DNA of 64,000 nucleotides from Paenibacillus_S sp043945595 (GCF_043945595.1 NZ_JBIFNP010000001.1:5146001-5210000); one strand, 5' to 3'. Positions 19,604 through 29,035 are shown, numbered from the stretch's first letter. Translations and numbers: made by a program. The notes: a model not told the origin generated them from the letters alone.

Positions 19604-20100
19604 GAGTTCCTTCCTTCGACCATTTTGCGGATATGGCCAAAGCGACGGGGCTGCTGATTGCGGGGGCGGTTATCGGAAGCGCCGTCTTTATGAGTATTTT
19701 TCACCATAATTTGAACGCCGCTCTCATTGAGAACCGGGAGCTCCAGGCGGAGAATGAAAAGCTGATTCAAGACAATACCAATTACAAAAAGAATAGAAAC
19801 CAGCTGAGCACCATCAACAAAATTGAAGTGATCGTGGAATCCGCCGACCTGGATCAGCTGGATAAAGTAACCGAGCAGGAAATCGAACGGCGCGTGCGCA
19901 GCGACCTGAAGGTGATCGTCGGCATGAAGGTATCGACCTTCGCCGAATCGCCTCATGTGTATCAGCAGCTGCTCGCCCAAAAAACGTACCACGCGATTCT
20001 GGACAAGGATTACCTCGTCAATATGAAGACGATGATGCTGATTCAAAACGAATTGAAGGTGTGGGTCATAGCCAAAGATTACAAGCGGCCCGTCATGTGA
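19600..20100 (+). CDS. ytrI: Sporulation membrane protein YtrI
   Basis: About 166 residues. I start it at TTG 19600 (MRVPSFDHF), which overlaps the ytrH stop and has GAGGGGG nine bases upstream; an ATG at 19579 is also in frame. One membrane helix (LLIAGAVIGSAVFMSIFHH) is followed by a coiled-coil region rich in E/N/L (ENRELQAENEKL) and a mixed alpha/beta domain. Position directly after ytrH supports the YtrI assignment. Confidence 0.85.
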   Translation: MRVPSFDHFADMAKATGLLIAGAVIGSAVFMSIFHHNLNAALIENRELQAENEKLIQDNTNYKKNRNQLSTINKIEVIVESADLDQLDKVTEQEIERRVRSDLKVIVGMKVSTFAESPHVYQQLLAQKTYHAILDKDYLVNMKTMMLIQNELKVWVIAKDYKRPVM

Positions 20101-20495
20101 TGCCGGTACGGCAGCCAACGGCCCCGCCTTCTGTTGCAGCCGAATCCGCCGCGACAAGGAGGAAGCTGAAACCGAGCGGAGAGTGCGAAAACGTTCTTCT
20201 GTAAAAGCGCAAGCGTTCGGAGACAGCAGCGATCGTAAGAAGGGTGCGCACTTGCAGCGATGCCTTTTTTCAGCGGTCTCCGTGACGAGCCGGGGATTTT
20301 TTAGGGCAGCCTGAACTGCTCGTCAAAGCAGAGCAGTTCAGAGCGAGTCGGAGCAGACCTCAGGCTTCCGTTCCGTCAGCCTGCATGGGCATTGCTAACG
20401 CATCGGAAGCCTGTGGGGGCGTTGCATTTCTTTGCCAATATCGTTACATTAGTAAAAGTTACGATACTATTGATGTAAGGAAGTGTACAACGCCC
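20101..20495. other. Structured intergenic region between ytrI and ytpI
   Basis: Two strong inverted repeats occur: CTGAACTGCTC with GAGCAGTTCAG (about 20311-20342, perfect 11 bp), and CAGGCTTCCG with CGGAAGCCTG (about 20362-20413, perfect 10 bp, long loop). Short T-runs at ~20265 and ~20302 follow GC-rich segments and may end the ytrHI transcript. No coding frame is evident. It could hold a small RNA. Confidence 0.45.
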
Positions 20496-20786
20496 ATGGA
20501 AATTGTTCGCACTCTGTTGTCGGCCCTGATTTTCATTACTCTGATCGTCTCCGTCTCCTACAGCTTCCGCTCCAGACGAGCGCAGGAGCCTAAGCTGCGC
20601 GGCCTGTTTACGGCGAGAATGAATATCGCGATGGGGCTGATGCTTGTCATTATCGCCATCACGCAGCTGTTCTTTTTTAACGATTCCAACATCCGCCGCG
20701 TCTTCGGAACGATCTGCGTTCTGCTCGGGCTGTTTAATCTGTTTGCGGGCATCCGCAACCACAATCTGTTTAACCGGATGCCCTGA
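20496..20786 (+). CDS. ytpI: YtpI family membrane protein
   Basis: 96 residues with three predicted helices (about 4-22, 46-64, 69-86) and RSRRAQEPKLRGLFTARMNI between the first two. ATG 20496 follows AAGGAAGTG. The length, topology and place between ytrI and ytoI match Bacillus YtpI. Function is unknown. It converges with ytoI, with only 15 bp between the stop codons. Confidence 0.8.
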   Translation: MEIVRTLLSALIFITLIVSVSYSFRSRRAQEPKLRGLFTARMNIAMGLMLVIIAITQLFFFNDSNIRRVFGTICVLLGLFNLFAGIRNHNLFNRMP

Positions 20787-20801
20787 TCGAACGGATTCCC
20801 G

Positions 20802-22184
20802 TTAAACCTGATCGATAAATTGCGCGGTCAGCATCGATTTCGCCACAAGCGTCTGGGCATGGTGGATCTCTACCTCGATTTTGCCGAATTTCCGGCTCAT
20901 CTCAATAAATTTAGGCCGGATTTCGATCTCGCTGTCGATCTGCACCGGTTTGACGAAATAGGACGACATGTTATCCATAACGAGGTCGCCCTTTTTTACG
21001 TCCTGCACGACATGGTAAGCCGCCTGCGTCATCAGGATCGTCAGCACCCCTTCCGACACGGTGCCCAGCTGATTCGTCATCTGCGGGGTCGCTTTGCCGC
21101 GAAACAGCGGCTGCCCCTCCTTGTTCCGTTCCTCGGCGAAGCCGGACCAGATCAGATTCTCGAACGTCTCCCCGTTCTGCGGCTGCCGCTGGCTGTGCTG
21201 CATCGCCTTCAGCACGTCCTTGCGGCTGATTACGGCCATCAGCTTCCGGTTCGCGTCGATCACGGGCAGTAAGTCTATCCCCTCCCACACCATCAAATGC
21301 GCGGCCGACGCCACGGAGGTGTTCGGCGCAGCCGTCAACGGGTTTCGCGTCATAAACTTGTCGATCGTCTGCTCCGGCGAGGCCCCGACCAGATCGTGCG
21401 AGGTAATCATCCCGATGACCCGGTTCCACTCATCGACGACCGGGAACCGCGCGTGTCCCGTTTCCTCATGCAATTGCTGCCAGTCCTTCAGCGTATGATG
21501 CCCTCTTAACGCATGCACCTGCATTTGCGCCGGAACGATATCTTCGACGAGCAATATTTTTTTCTTGATCAGCCGGTCGTAGATCGCCCGGTTAATCATC
21601 GAGGCAACGGTGAACGTATCGTAGCTGCTCGAAATGATCGGCAGCTCCAGCTGGTCCGCCAGCTGCTTGACCTCCTCGCTCGTGCCGAACCCCCCTGTGA
21701 TCAGCACGCCGGCGCCCTGCTCCAAAGCGCAAATATGCGCCTTGCTGCGGTTGCCCACAATCAGAAGGCTGCCTGCATCGATATAGCGCATCATGGCGTC
21801 CTGCTGCATCGCGCCGATGACGAACTTGTTCAGAGTCTTATGCAGTCCGCCCTGTCCGCCCAGCACCTCGCCGTCCACCATGTTGACCACTTCCGCGAAC
21901 GTCAGCTTGTCGATGTTGTCGCGCAGCTTTTTCTCTACGCGCACGGTGCCTACCCGTTCCTTCGTGCTGACCAGCCCCAGATTGTCCGCTTCTTTAATCG
22001 CCCGGTAGGCGGTCCCTTCGCTGACATCCAGCTTCTCCGCTATTTTACGGACCGAAATTTTCGTTCCGGTTTTCAGGCTCTCGATATATTTTAAAATTTG
22101 CTCGTGCTTGGTTGCGGCCTCTTGAATCGATTCCTCCATGGAAGCCTCGATAGAATCCGGAACCGGGTGCTCATTTGATTCCAT
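20802..22184 (-). CDS. ytoI: YtoI-like regulator with HTH, DRTGG, CBS and hot-dog domains
   Basis: 460 residues from ATG 22184 (GGGGAGG upstream). Domains in order: a GntR-like winged helix at ~20-85 (TKISVRKIAEKLDVSEGTAYRAIKEADNLGLV); a DRTGG-like domain at ~90-190 (GVLITGGFGTSEEVKQLADQ); a CBS pair at ~200-325 (RFPVVDEWNRVIGMITSHDLV, LLPVIDANRKLMAVISRKDVL); and a C-terminal thioesterase-like hot-dog fold at ~350-455. The family is probably a nucleotide- or acyl-CoA-sensing regulator. Its target genes are unknown. A TATAAT at 22230-22235 suggests a promoter right upstream. Confidence 0.88.
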   Translation of the reverse strand: MESNEHPVPDSIEASMEESIQEAATKHEQILKYIESLKTGTKISVRKIAEKLDVSEGTAYRAIKEADNLGLVSTKERVGTVRVEKKLRDNIDKLTFAEVVNMVDGEVLGGQGGLHKTLNKFVIGAMQQDAMMRYIDAGSLLIVGNRSKAHICALEQGAGVLITGGFGTSEEVKQLADQLELPIISSSYDTFTVASMINRAIYDRLIKKKILLVEDIVPAQMQVHALRGHHTLKDWQQLHEETGHARFPVVDEWNRVIGMITSHDLVGASPEQTIDKFMTRNPLTAAPNTSVASAAHLMVWEGIDLLPVIDANRKLMAVISRKDVLKAMQHSQRQPQNGETFENLIWSGFAEERNKEGQPLFRGKATPQMTNQLGTVSEGVLTILMTQAAYHVVQDVKKGDLVMDNMSSYFVKPVQIDSEIEIRPKFIEMSRKFGKIEVEIHHAQTLVAKSMLTAQFIDQV

Positions 22185-22250
22185 TCTGTTATACCTCCCC
22201 CTTACTATCTGTATTACTCTGTACCCATGATTATATACAGCCTGGCATAG

Positions 22251-22282
22251 AAAAAAAGGCCCCTTCTTCTGCAGGAAGAAGG
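22251..22282 (-). terminator. Leftward terminator-like hairpin upstream of ytoI
   Basis: CCTTCTTC and GAAGAAGG (8-bp perfect stem, 5-base loop) followed on the minus strand by GGCC and seven Ts. No leftward gene precedes it closely, so it may insulate ytoI from read-through or act as an attenuator in a longer leader. Confidence 0.55.
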
Positions 22283-22421
22283 AACCCGGTACGGCTGCCG
22301 TTCGCCAACGGAGGCGCCGCATCTTTTTGGCAAACAGGGGCTGTCGAAGAAGCACATGAACCAAATGTGGGCGATCGCATAGACTGTAGCATAAACAAAT
22401 CAATTTGGAGGTGCCGCTCCC

Positions 22422-22748
22422 ATGTATAATCAGCCCGAACCCGCTCCGCTGCAAACTATTTATCAAATGGATCCGAGCCTGACCGAGGCTATGCACAGCA
22501 TGAAAGACCACGTCCAGCAAGTGTGCTCCCAATATGTGAACCGTCCCGTACAAATTCAAACGACCCACGGACAGCTGTTCGAGGGATACATTGTACACAT
22601 TGACGCCATGCATTTATATTTGCAGACGATGCCCGGCCATGTCGGTCATGTCCGCGGATTTTTCAACCCTTTCCTGGCTCAAAACGCTTATAACAATGTC
22701 GTTCTTCCTCTCGTCTTATACGAGCTGCTGGTTATTTCTTTGTTGTAA
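22422..22748 (+). CDS. Hypothetical protein with LSm-like segment
   Basis: 108 residues, ATG after TTTGGAGGTG. The middle part (YVNRPVQIQTTHGQLFEGYIVHIDAMHLYLQ, given here as two overlapping strands VQIQTTHGQ and GYIVHIDAMHLYL) follows the strand-turn-strand pattern of Sm/LSm folds. The N terminus is Pro/Glu-rich and the C terminus is hydrophobic (VVLPLVLYELLVISLL). I do not recognise the family; a spore-related role is possible given the neighbourhood but is only a guess. It ends at a good terminator. Confidence 0.6.
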   Translation: MYNQPEPAPLQTIYQMDPSLTEAMHSMKDHVQQVCSQYVNRPVQIQTTHGQLFEGYIVHIDAMHLYLQTMPGHVGHVRGFFNPFLAQNAYNNVVLPLVLYELLVISLL

Positions 22749-22778
22749 CGCCGCTTTCCGTTTCCCCGCAAAGCAAGA

Positions 22779-22817
22779 GCCGTGTCCTTCAGACTGCCTG
22801 GAGGATACGGCTTTTTT
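22779..22817 (+). terminator. Rho-independent terminator after the LSm-like gene
   Basis: GCCGTGTCC pairs with GGATACGGC (one G-U wobble), followed by TTTTTT. Confidence 0.85.
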
Positions 22818-22845
22818 GGTGCGGCTTCCAAGGAGGAGCCGTCTG

Positions 22846-23124
22846 CTACTTTTTGAACTGCAGCATTTTCCCTTTGCCCTGAACCGTCTTTTCAAACTGC
22901 CATCTTCTCATCCGCCTTACTTTGGCTATCTGTTTCTTCGCTTCCTCTTCTACCCCTAGCAGCTCATGCAAATGGGCCGCAATGATCACCAGCGCAAAGA
23001 AGATCCAGCCGACGCCGAACAGAGTCGCCAGCTTTGATTCTCCAAGAATGTTCAGGCGGGGAACGGCATAAAACATCATGCCCAGCGTCAGTCCCATATA
23101 AATGATCGGCTTCATTTCCTTCAT
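22846..23124 (-). CDS. Small membrane protein, unknown function
   Basis: 92 residues with two hydrophobic helices (PIIYMGLTLGMMFYAV at about 6-22 and LFGVGWIFFALVIIAAHL at about 34-52) and a strongly basic C-terminal tail. GGAGC lies upstream of ATG 23124. It is convergent with the LSm-like gene. No family recognised. Confidence 0.65.
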   Translation of the reverse strand: MKEMKPIIYMGLTLGMMFYAVPRLNILGESKLATLFGVGWIFFALVIIAAHLHELLGVEEEAKKQIAKVRRMRRWQFEKTVQGKGKMLQFKK

Positions 23125-23368
23125 CTTGCTCCCAGCTCCTTTCGATAACGTTCCGGCGCATTGCCGACTTGTACAATACAGTCTATGAGCTTGGCCGCCA
23201 AAATAGCACCCGAACCTGGATTCGCCGCATACCTAACGAGCAATACCGGCCGGCGGCTCCGGCAAGCAATTAGGCTGCGGATTGGCTCATTCGCTTAGAG
23301 ACAAGCGGCCTGCCGCCGCATATTGTAATCGCAGAATGGAGACTGCTCACAAGGAGGACGATCGCATC

Positions 23369-24666
23369 ATGGTGAAAAAGAAAGCAGCGCCGATGACGAA
23401 AACGCTGCATCGCGCTCTCGCCGGCCAAGCCGGGCAGCGAAAGAGCCGGACGCTCATTCCCGTCATTGTCCAGTTTGAAGGACCGGATCACCGCAAGCAT
23501 GCCGCCCGTCTGAAGCAAACGATCCGCGGACACCGTTACCGTGAGAAGGGACATCTTTGGCTGTTAAAAAGCTGGTCCGCTCACGTTTCCCCCTCCTGCC
23601 TGAAACGGATCTGTTCCTGCCGCGGCGTAAAGAAGGTGTATCTGGACCAGCAAAAACAAAACGCTGCTGAACATAGCCGCACCCTCCGTCGGCGCTGCCG
23701 CCGCCCGCAAGCGGGGCGTCACCGGCAAAGGCATCGGGATCGCGATTGTCGACACCGGCATCGCCGCCCATCCCGATGTGACGAAGCCGGTTAACCGGAT
23801 CGCGGGATTCAAAGATTTCGTCAACGGACGGTCCAAGCCGTACGACGATAACGGGCACGGCACTCATGTCGCGGGAGACGCCGCCGGCAGCGGCTACGCC
23901 AGCAGAGGAACCTACCGCGGCGTCGCCCCTCAAGCGAAGCTGGTCGGGGTGAAGGTGCTCGACCGCAACGGCAGCGGCTACGACTCGACCATCATCCGCG
24001 GCATCCAATGGTGCATCACTAACCGTAAACGTTACGGTATACGGGTGATGAGCCTTTCGCTCGGCAAGCGGGCGACCGAGCGCTGGAGCAGCGATCCGCT
24101 GTGCCGCGCGGTCGACAAAGCCGTCCGCGCCGGCCTCATCGTCACCGTCGCCGCCGGCAACGAGGGGCCCGAGCCGGGGACGATCTCGTCGCCTGGCATT
24201 ACGCCTTCGGCGATCACCGTCGGAGCCTCCGACGACCGGCGCACCATTCGCCAGTCCGACGACCGGATCGCCGGCTTTTCATCGCGCCGGTCCCGGCTTA
24301 GGCGGCGTCAAGAAGCCCGACCTCCTCGCCCCCGGCGTCGGCATCGTCTCGCTGCGCGCTTCCGGCTCGCTGCTGGACCGTACGACGCCGCGCGGCCGCC
24401 TCGGCAAAAGCTACATTCGGCTGTCGGGCACCAGCATGGCTGCGCCGTTGATCGCAGGAGCCGCTGCGCTGCTGCTGCAAAAGCGGCCCGGGCTGAGCCC
24501 CGCCCGGGTGAAGCAGGAGCTGAAGGCCCGGGCGTTCCCGCTTCGGTTCGCGAAAACCGCCGCAGGCGCAGGAGAGCTGAACGTCCGCCCAGCTGCCGCG
24601 AGGGCAGCGCGCAGACAACCTCCCGCGCAAGCAAAAGCAAAGCAGGAGCGGCGCCGCCCTCGATAA
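23369..24666 (+). pseudogene. S8 subtilisin-like serine protease, frame broken near 23660 and 24287 (probable sequence errors)
   Basis: ATG 23369 follows AAGGAGGACG. When two single extra bases are removed (an A in the run at 23652-23661, a C at ~24287), one protein of ~430 residues appears. It has an N-terminal propeptide-like domain (RKSRTLIPVIVQFEG, VKKVYLDQQ), then the catalytic triad: Asp in AIVDTGIAAHPDV, His in NGHGTHVAGDAAG, Ser in LSGTSMAAPLIAGAA, plus the oxyanion Asn in VAAGNEGPEPGT. It resembles AprX-type intracellular or surface subtilases; no signal peptide is visible. A basic tail (RAARRQPP...) ends it. Confidence 0.85.
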
Positions 24667-24689
24667 ACGGGCGGAGCGTACGGAAATAA

Positions 24690-24735
24690 AGCCCTATTCT
24701 CCGGACAAGTGTCCTTCGAACAGGGCTTCTGTTTT
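24690..24735. terminator. Bidirectional terminator between subtilase and acyltransferase
   Basis: AGCCCTATTC pairs with GAACAGGGCT (one wobble), with an inner GGAC/GTCC stem, then CTGTTTT on the plus strand. The two genes converge here. Confidence 0.7.
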
Positions 24736-24752
24736 AGAGCCGGCGGCTTCAG

Positions 24753-25847
24753 CTAAGCCGCCCCTTTGGGCGCGGTCCGTTTACGGGACGAGCGCATTTT
24801 TTTGATGAACCCGTTATACACAGACAGAACGAGCAGCGGAACGACCAGACTCAGCAGGAAGGCGGTCAAATTGTACGAGTGGTAATCGAGCATCCGTCCG
24901 CTGTCATGAGCGGCATGCGTCCGCCAGTAGGTAAGCACGGCCGGGTGCATCAGATACACGCCGAATGACATCGTGCCCAGCGCGAGCAGCGGCTTGCCCC
25001 AGGCAGGCCACCGCTGAAGCAGCTGTCTGCCGAGCCAAATAAAGCTCATGCCTGCGAACATCGGGTACATGTTGAAGATCAGCATATACCAGATGCCGTC
25101 CAGCACCGTATGCTTCCATTCCTCAAGCAGGAACAAGCCCATATAGCTGAGCCCGAGCAGCGCGCTTAAAGGGAGCACCCACCGGATATGCTTGCCGATC
25201 CAGGCTAAGAACGCCTCGTAGTTCATACCGAGATAGCCGCCCAGCGTAAACAAGCTGAAATAGGTGACGCACAGGGAAGGCACATGCCCGAGCGGCTCCA
25301 CCCAGCGGTTATAGCAGTAAAAGGCCGCCTGAATGACAATGCCTATCGAAATCAGGTTTCTGGCAAACCAGGGCCAGCTGCGACACAGCGCGACCAGCAG
25401 AGGAAATAACAAGTAAAATTGAACGATAATGACCATAAAATACAAATGGTACGAGGCGTCCGCCCAAGGCAGCAGGTCGGCAAATTGCGGCAAATCAAAA
25501 TGCAGGTGGGCACGGTCGAAGATCCATTGATTATATAAATAGTAGAACAAAGACCAGACCAAGTAAGGAAACAGCACCTGCTTGACCCGTTTTACATAGA
25601 ACGTTACCGCCTGCTTCCCGCTCCAGTCGTCGTGGTAGCGGTAAAACAGCACAAGCCCGCTTATGAAAATAAATACGGGTACGGCAAAATTGCTCAGCTT
25701 GTTGACAGCCAGGTACAGCGCCTGCGACCCGCTGCCCACCGGAAGCTCCACGGTAGCCTCCGAGGTGCCGTGGATCATCAGCACCGCCAAAATAGCGAGG
25801 GCCCTAACGATTTCGAGCTCAAGTAATTTCGTTTTTCTCTTAGCCAA
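24753..25847 (-). CDS. Acyltransferase 3 family membrane protein
   Basis: 364 residues, about ten membrane helices. The N-terminal LEIVRALAILAVLMIHGTSEA holds the conserved arginine and histidine of the OafA/Acyltransferase-3 family, followed by FAVPVFIFISGLVLFYRY. These proteins transfer acetyl or other acyl groups to cell-surface polysaccharides. The start is TTG 25847 with AAGGA about 12 bases upstream. It stands alone; the substrate cannot be inferred. Confidence 0.85.
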   Translation of the reverse strand: MAKRKTKLLELEIVRALAILAVLMIHGTSEATVELPVGSGSQALYLAVNKLSNFAVPVFIFISGLVLFYRYHDDWSGKQAVTFYVKRVKQVLFPYLVWSLFYYLYNQWIFDRAHLHFDLPQFADLLPWADASYHLYFMVIIVQFYLLFPLLVALCRSWPWFARNLISIGIVIQAAFYCYNRWVEPLGHVPSLCVTYFSLFTLGGYLGMNYEAFLAWIGKHIRWVLPLSALLGLSYMGLFLLEEWKHTVLDGIWYMLIFNMYPMFAGMSFIWLGRQLLQRWPAWGKPLLALGTMSFGVYLMHPAVLTYWRTHAAHDSGRMLDYHSYNLTAFLLSLVVPLLVLSVYNGFIKKMRSSRKRTAPKGAA

Positions 25848-26011
25848 ATGCAGTCCAATCCTTCCATTTCGACCCGGTACGGTCCTTTATCATGGATATA
25901 TCGTTATGTAAGGTATCCTTCAGCATTGTACCACAGGAAAAGGTACAGGATTCAACAAAATGCACAAAAACTTAATTTGATGCAAAATAACTTACATTCA
26001 CTTAATTTATA

Positions 26012-26041
26012 TTGCATTTTTTGCATGATTGGCATTATAAT
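26012..26041 (+). promoter_or_regulatory. Promoter and direct repeats upstream of the DeoR-HAD-MFS operon
   Basis: TTGCAT (26012-26017) and TATAAT (26036-26041), 18 bp apart. Two direct repeats of the form CTTAATTT(A/G)(A)TTGCA/ATGCA lie at 25970-25985 and 26000-26016, the second touching the -35. Such repeats are typical DeoR-family operators, so autoregulation is likely. Confidence 0.6.
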
Positions 26042-26140
26042 TTGCCTAGAGCTGCTGGAATGGAAACCGGTGCGGAGTAAAGCTTGCTTCACTTCCCATC
26101 CGAATAATCCGCCGTTTCCGCCGGAGAAGGAGGTCATGCC

Positions 26141-26920
26141 GTGTATCAAGAAGAAAGACTGCTGGGCATCATGGAATACTTGGCCCATCACCCGCGCATC
26201 CGTATCGAAACGATCTGCGAGCTGTTCGATGTGTCCCGGGATACCGCACGGCGGGATATGATCAAGCTGGAGGAGCAGGGCAGTATTCTGCGGACACGCG
26301 GAGGCGCGATTCTCCCGACGATTTCCGCCCCAATCGCCAATTACGGCGAACGGCTGCGCGATGAAGCGACGACTGCGGCGAAGAAAGCTATCGGCCGCTG
26401 CGCCGCCTCCCTGCTGCATGACGGCGACTATATGCTGCTCAACGCCTCTACCACCGTGCTCAGCTTTGCCGAAAGCATCCATACGCAAGGGCATGTCGTC
26501 GTGACCAATTCCATTGACATCGCCGGCGTGCTGGCGCAAAAGGAGCGAACCAGCGTCCACCTGCTGGGGGGTCTGCTGCATCCCGAGCACCGGCATATTT
26601 ATGGTGCAAGAGCGCTTGAAATGCTCGGAGATTACCATGTTCATAAGCTGTTCCTCGGCACCTGCGGCATTACGCAGGACGGCTTGATGAACCCCTATGA
26701 GGAAGAAGGCTTTATCGTCAAGGAAATGCTCCGGCGTGCGGACCAAATCATTGTGCTCGCGGATCATACCAAGTTCGGCAAACGGCAGTTCCACCGCATC
26801 GCGGGCCTGGACCGCATTGATATTCTGATCACCGACCAGGAGCCGGATGAGGCTTTGAAGGAAGCGCTCCACGCCAATGAAGTCGACATCAGGATAGCTA
26901 AAGGAGACATGAACCTATGA
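26141..26920 (+). CDS. DeoR-family transcriptional regulator
   Basis: 259 residues. The N-terminal winged helix shows the DeoR signature RIETICELFDVSRDTARRDMIKLEEQG followed by LRTRGGAIL; the C-terminal sugar-phosphate sensor domain has HLLGGLLHPEHRHIYG, LGTCGITQDGL and ILADHTKFGKRQF. It starts at GTG 26141 behind GGAGAAGGAGG. It overlaps the HAD gene by four bases (ATGA), so it is the first gene of a three-gene operon and probably senses a phosphorylated sugar. Confidence 0.92.
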   Translation: MYQEERLLGIMEYLAHHPRIRIETICELFDVSRDTARRDMIKLEEQGSILRTRGGAILPTISAPIANYGERLRDEATTAAKKAIGRCAASLLHDGDYMLLNASTTVLSFAESIHTQGHVVVTNSIDIAGVLAQKERTSVHLLGGLLHPEHRHIYGARALEMLGDYHVHKLFLGTCGITQDGLMNPYEEEGFIVKEMLRRADQIIVLADHTKFGKRQFHRIAGLDRIDILITDQEPDEALKEALHANEVDIRIAKGDMNL

Positions 26921-27711
26921 TTAAACTTATTGTAAGCGATCTGGACGGCACCCTTATGCAAAAAGGGCATCATATCCGCGAAGAGACCGGGCTGCGCTGA
27001 AGGAAGCGTTGCAACCGCGGGCTGATCGTCTGCTTCGCCTCCGGCCGGATGTACCCCGAAATCCGCCACGTCATGAACGAGATCGGGCTGACGGTTCATT
27101 CCGTTTCGCAGAACGGCGCGTACGTCCATACGCTGGACGGCAAGCTGATTCAAAACGATACGTTTGCGACCGAGCTGATCAAGGAGCTGGCCGTTGCCGC
27201 TGCGGAGCTTCCCTTCATTACCGTCATGTGCAACTCGGACAATTATATTATTACAGATGAACGGCACCGCCATATCGAGCACAATCTGCTCGCCCCGCTG
27301 CAGGTTCATCCTCAGGCCGTAGAAGCTCTGGGAACGGAGCTGCTGTGCGGGAAAATTACTTATTTGGGCGAGGTCGACGGGCTGCTGCAGCTGAAACAGA
27401 CGCTGACAGAGACCTACGGCGATCAAATCGACGCCTATATTTCCGATGTGGACTGCCTTGACGTCATGCCGAGCCATGTCTCCAAAGGGGTCGGACTGCG
27501 CGCGCTGCAGAGCCACCTCGGCATTTCGCCGGAGGAAACGATCTGTATCGGCGATTCGTTCAACGATGTTTCCATGTTCGCTACAACGCCGCACAGCTTT
27601 GCCATGTCCGGCGCTCATCCCGAAGTGAAAGCCAGAGCCAGCCGCGAAACGCGCAGTGTGGCGGAAGCTGTGGCATGGGCGCTCGGCACGCAGGGAGCCC
27701 CGCATGAATAG
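26917..27711 (+). pseudogene. Cof-type HAD phosphatase, two compensating frameshifts at about 26988 and 27014 (probable sequence errors)
   Basis: The N terminus IKLIVSDLDGTLMQKGHHI carries the DxDGT nucleophile motif of Cof/YbiV-type HAD hydrolases. One C is missing at ACCGGG (~26988) and one C is extra at CAACCGCG (~27014). Corrected, the frame reads on as FASGRMYPEIRHVM, VSKGVGLRALQSHLG and CIGDSFNDVSMFATT, the standard motifs III and IV. As given, a TGA at ~26998 stops it. Substrates of this family are sugar phosphates or nucleotides, matching the DeoR regulator and sugar-like MFS gene beside it. Confidence 0.85.
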
Positions 27712-28912
27712 GCTTGTCTGGATCGCCTGCTGCTTTTACCTGCTGATCGGATTTACCTCGGTCATCTCGGCCGCCCTGCTCCCGGAGCTGCTGATGCATT
27801 ACGGCCGAAGCTACGGTGACGGCGGCAATCTCGTCTTTGCCCAATTTACCGGGTTTCTGCTCGGCGTCTTGACGCAGCCCTGGTGGTCCCGCCGGTTCGG
27901 ACGCAGCCGGATGCTGTCCTTCACGCTGCTGTTTATTTGCATCGGCTACCTCGTGATCGGCTTCCTGCCGTCATGGCCTGTCGTCATGATCAGCCTGGGG
28001 CTTGTCGGTTTAGGTTCCGGCATGATCGAATCTACCGTAGGCGCACTCATCATCGATACGATTGTAGAAAAAACGGCCGTCGCGATGAGCCGGCTGGAGG
28101 TCTTTTTCGGTGTGGGAGCCTTGGCGATGCCGATGCTGATCAGCCTCCTGATCGTCATGGATGCCTGGCGCATCACTTTTTATGCCGTCTGTCTGCTCGC
28201 CATGATCTTGATGCTGGTGTGGAGAAGCTTCTGTGCCGGTCACAGCGAATGGATTGACCGCAAGCCGTTGCTTGAGACAAGCGCAGCGGCGGCCTCCGGC
28301 TCGTCTCGGCGAACCGGAAGCAAGGCCCGTCTGGCCGTCTTGACCGTCTGCATTGCCGTTTTCATTACTTACGTCGGTCTGGAAATGAGCATCGTCAGCT
28401 TCCTCCCTTCCATTATGGTGGAGACCATGAAGGTCGACGCCGCCGCAGGCTCCTTGAGCGTCAGCTTTTTTTGGGGAACGATGGTACTAGGACGCCTGTT
28501 CTGCGGTGTGCTGGCGGAACGGTACGGCTACACCCGTTATCTGCTCTGGTGCTCTCTCGGTACGGCAGCGGTCTTGATCGGGTTTGTGCTGATGAAGCAG
28601 CTTGCGGGAGCGTTCGTCATGATTATGCTGCTGGGACTGCTCATGTCCGGGTTGTTCTCCATTGCTCTTGTATTCAGCAATACGCTGTTCCCTGGTCAAA
28701 CGGAGCAGACGACCAGCAAGCTCATTGCGGCCAGCGGCATTGGCGGAGCCGTCTTTTCCTGGCTTACCGGCCGCTTGATGGAGCAGGCGTCGGTGACGTT
28801 CACGCTCTGGTTTCTCGTCACGATCGCCGTCGTTATGGTCGCTGCCATCCTCCTGATGTCCCGGCTGAAGCCCCGTGCGAACCGCAAGCCGCAGGAAAGC
28901 TCATTCGCCTGA
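27704..28912 (+). CDS. MFS transporter
   Basis: 402 residues with about 12 helices. The start ATG 27704 overlaps the HAD stop by 8 bp and follows GCAGGGAG. The conserved loop after helix 2 reads WWSRRFGRSRML, and the second half has FWGTMVLGRLFCGVLAERYG, as in sugar/metabolite porters of the FucP/YfkF kind. Last gene of the DeoR-HAD-MFS operon; a strong terminator follows. Confidence 0.88.
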   Translation: MNRLVWIACCFYLLIGFTSVISAALLPELLMHYGRSYGDGGNLVFAQFTGFLLGVLTQPWWSRRFGRSRMLSFTLLFICIGYLVIGFLPSWPVVMISLGLVGLGSGMIESTVGALIIDTIVEKTAVAMSRLEVFFGVGALAMPMLISLLIVMDAWRITFYAVCLLAMILMLVWRSFCAGHSEWIDRKPLLETSAAAASGSSRRTGSKARLAVLTVCIAVFITYVGLEMSIVSFLPSIMVETMKVDAAAGSLSVSFFWGTMVLGRLFCGVLAERYGYTRYLLWCSLGTAAVLIGFVLMKQLAGAFVMIMLLGLLMSGLFSIALVFSNTLFPGQTEQTTSKLIAASGIGGAVFSWLTGRLMEQASVTFTLWFLVTIAVVMVAAILLMSRLKPRANRKPQESSFA

Positions 28913-28945
28913 CCCAGGGTGACCGCACATTTACGACAAAAGAAC

Positions 28946-28994
28946 GGCCTGCAGGGCTGCGGCAGAAATTGCCGCAAGCCCGCAGGCCTATTTT
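28946..28994. terminator. Strong terminator of the DeoR-HAD-MFS operon
   Basis: GGCCTGC...GCAGGCC with inner AGGGCT/AGCCC and GCGGCA/TGCCGC stems around a 5-base loop, followed by TATTTT. It may also serve the convergent opuC operon. Confidence 0.85.
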
Positions 28995-29035
28995 AGTGCA
29001 ACCCCCCGCATCCGTTGTCGGAGAGCTTATCTGCG

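Noticed and set aside
22184..22613. N-terminal extension of ytoI to 22613
   Set aside because: It crosses a terminator and lacks a site; ATG 22184 has a strong one.
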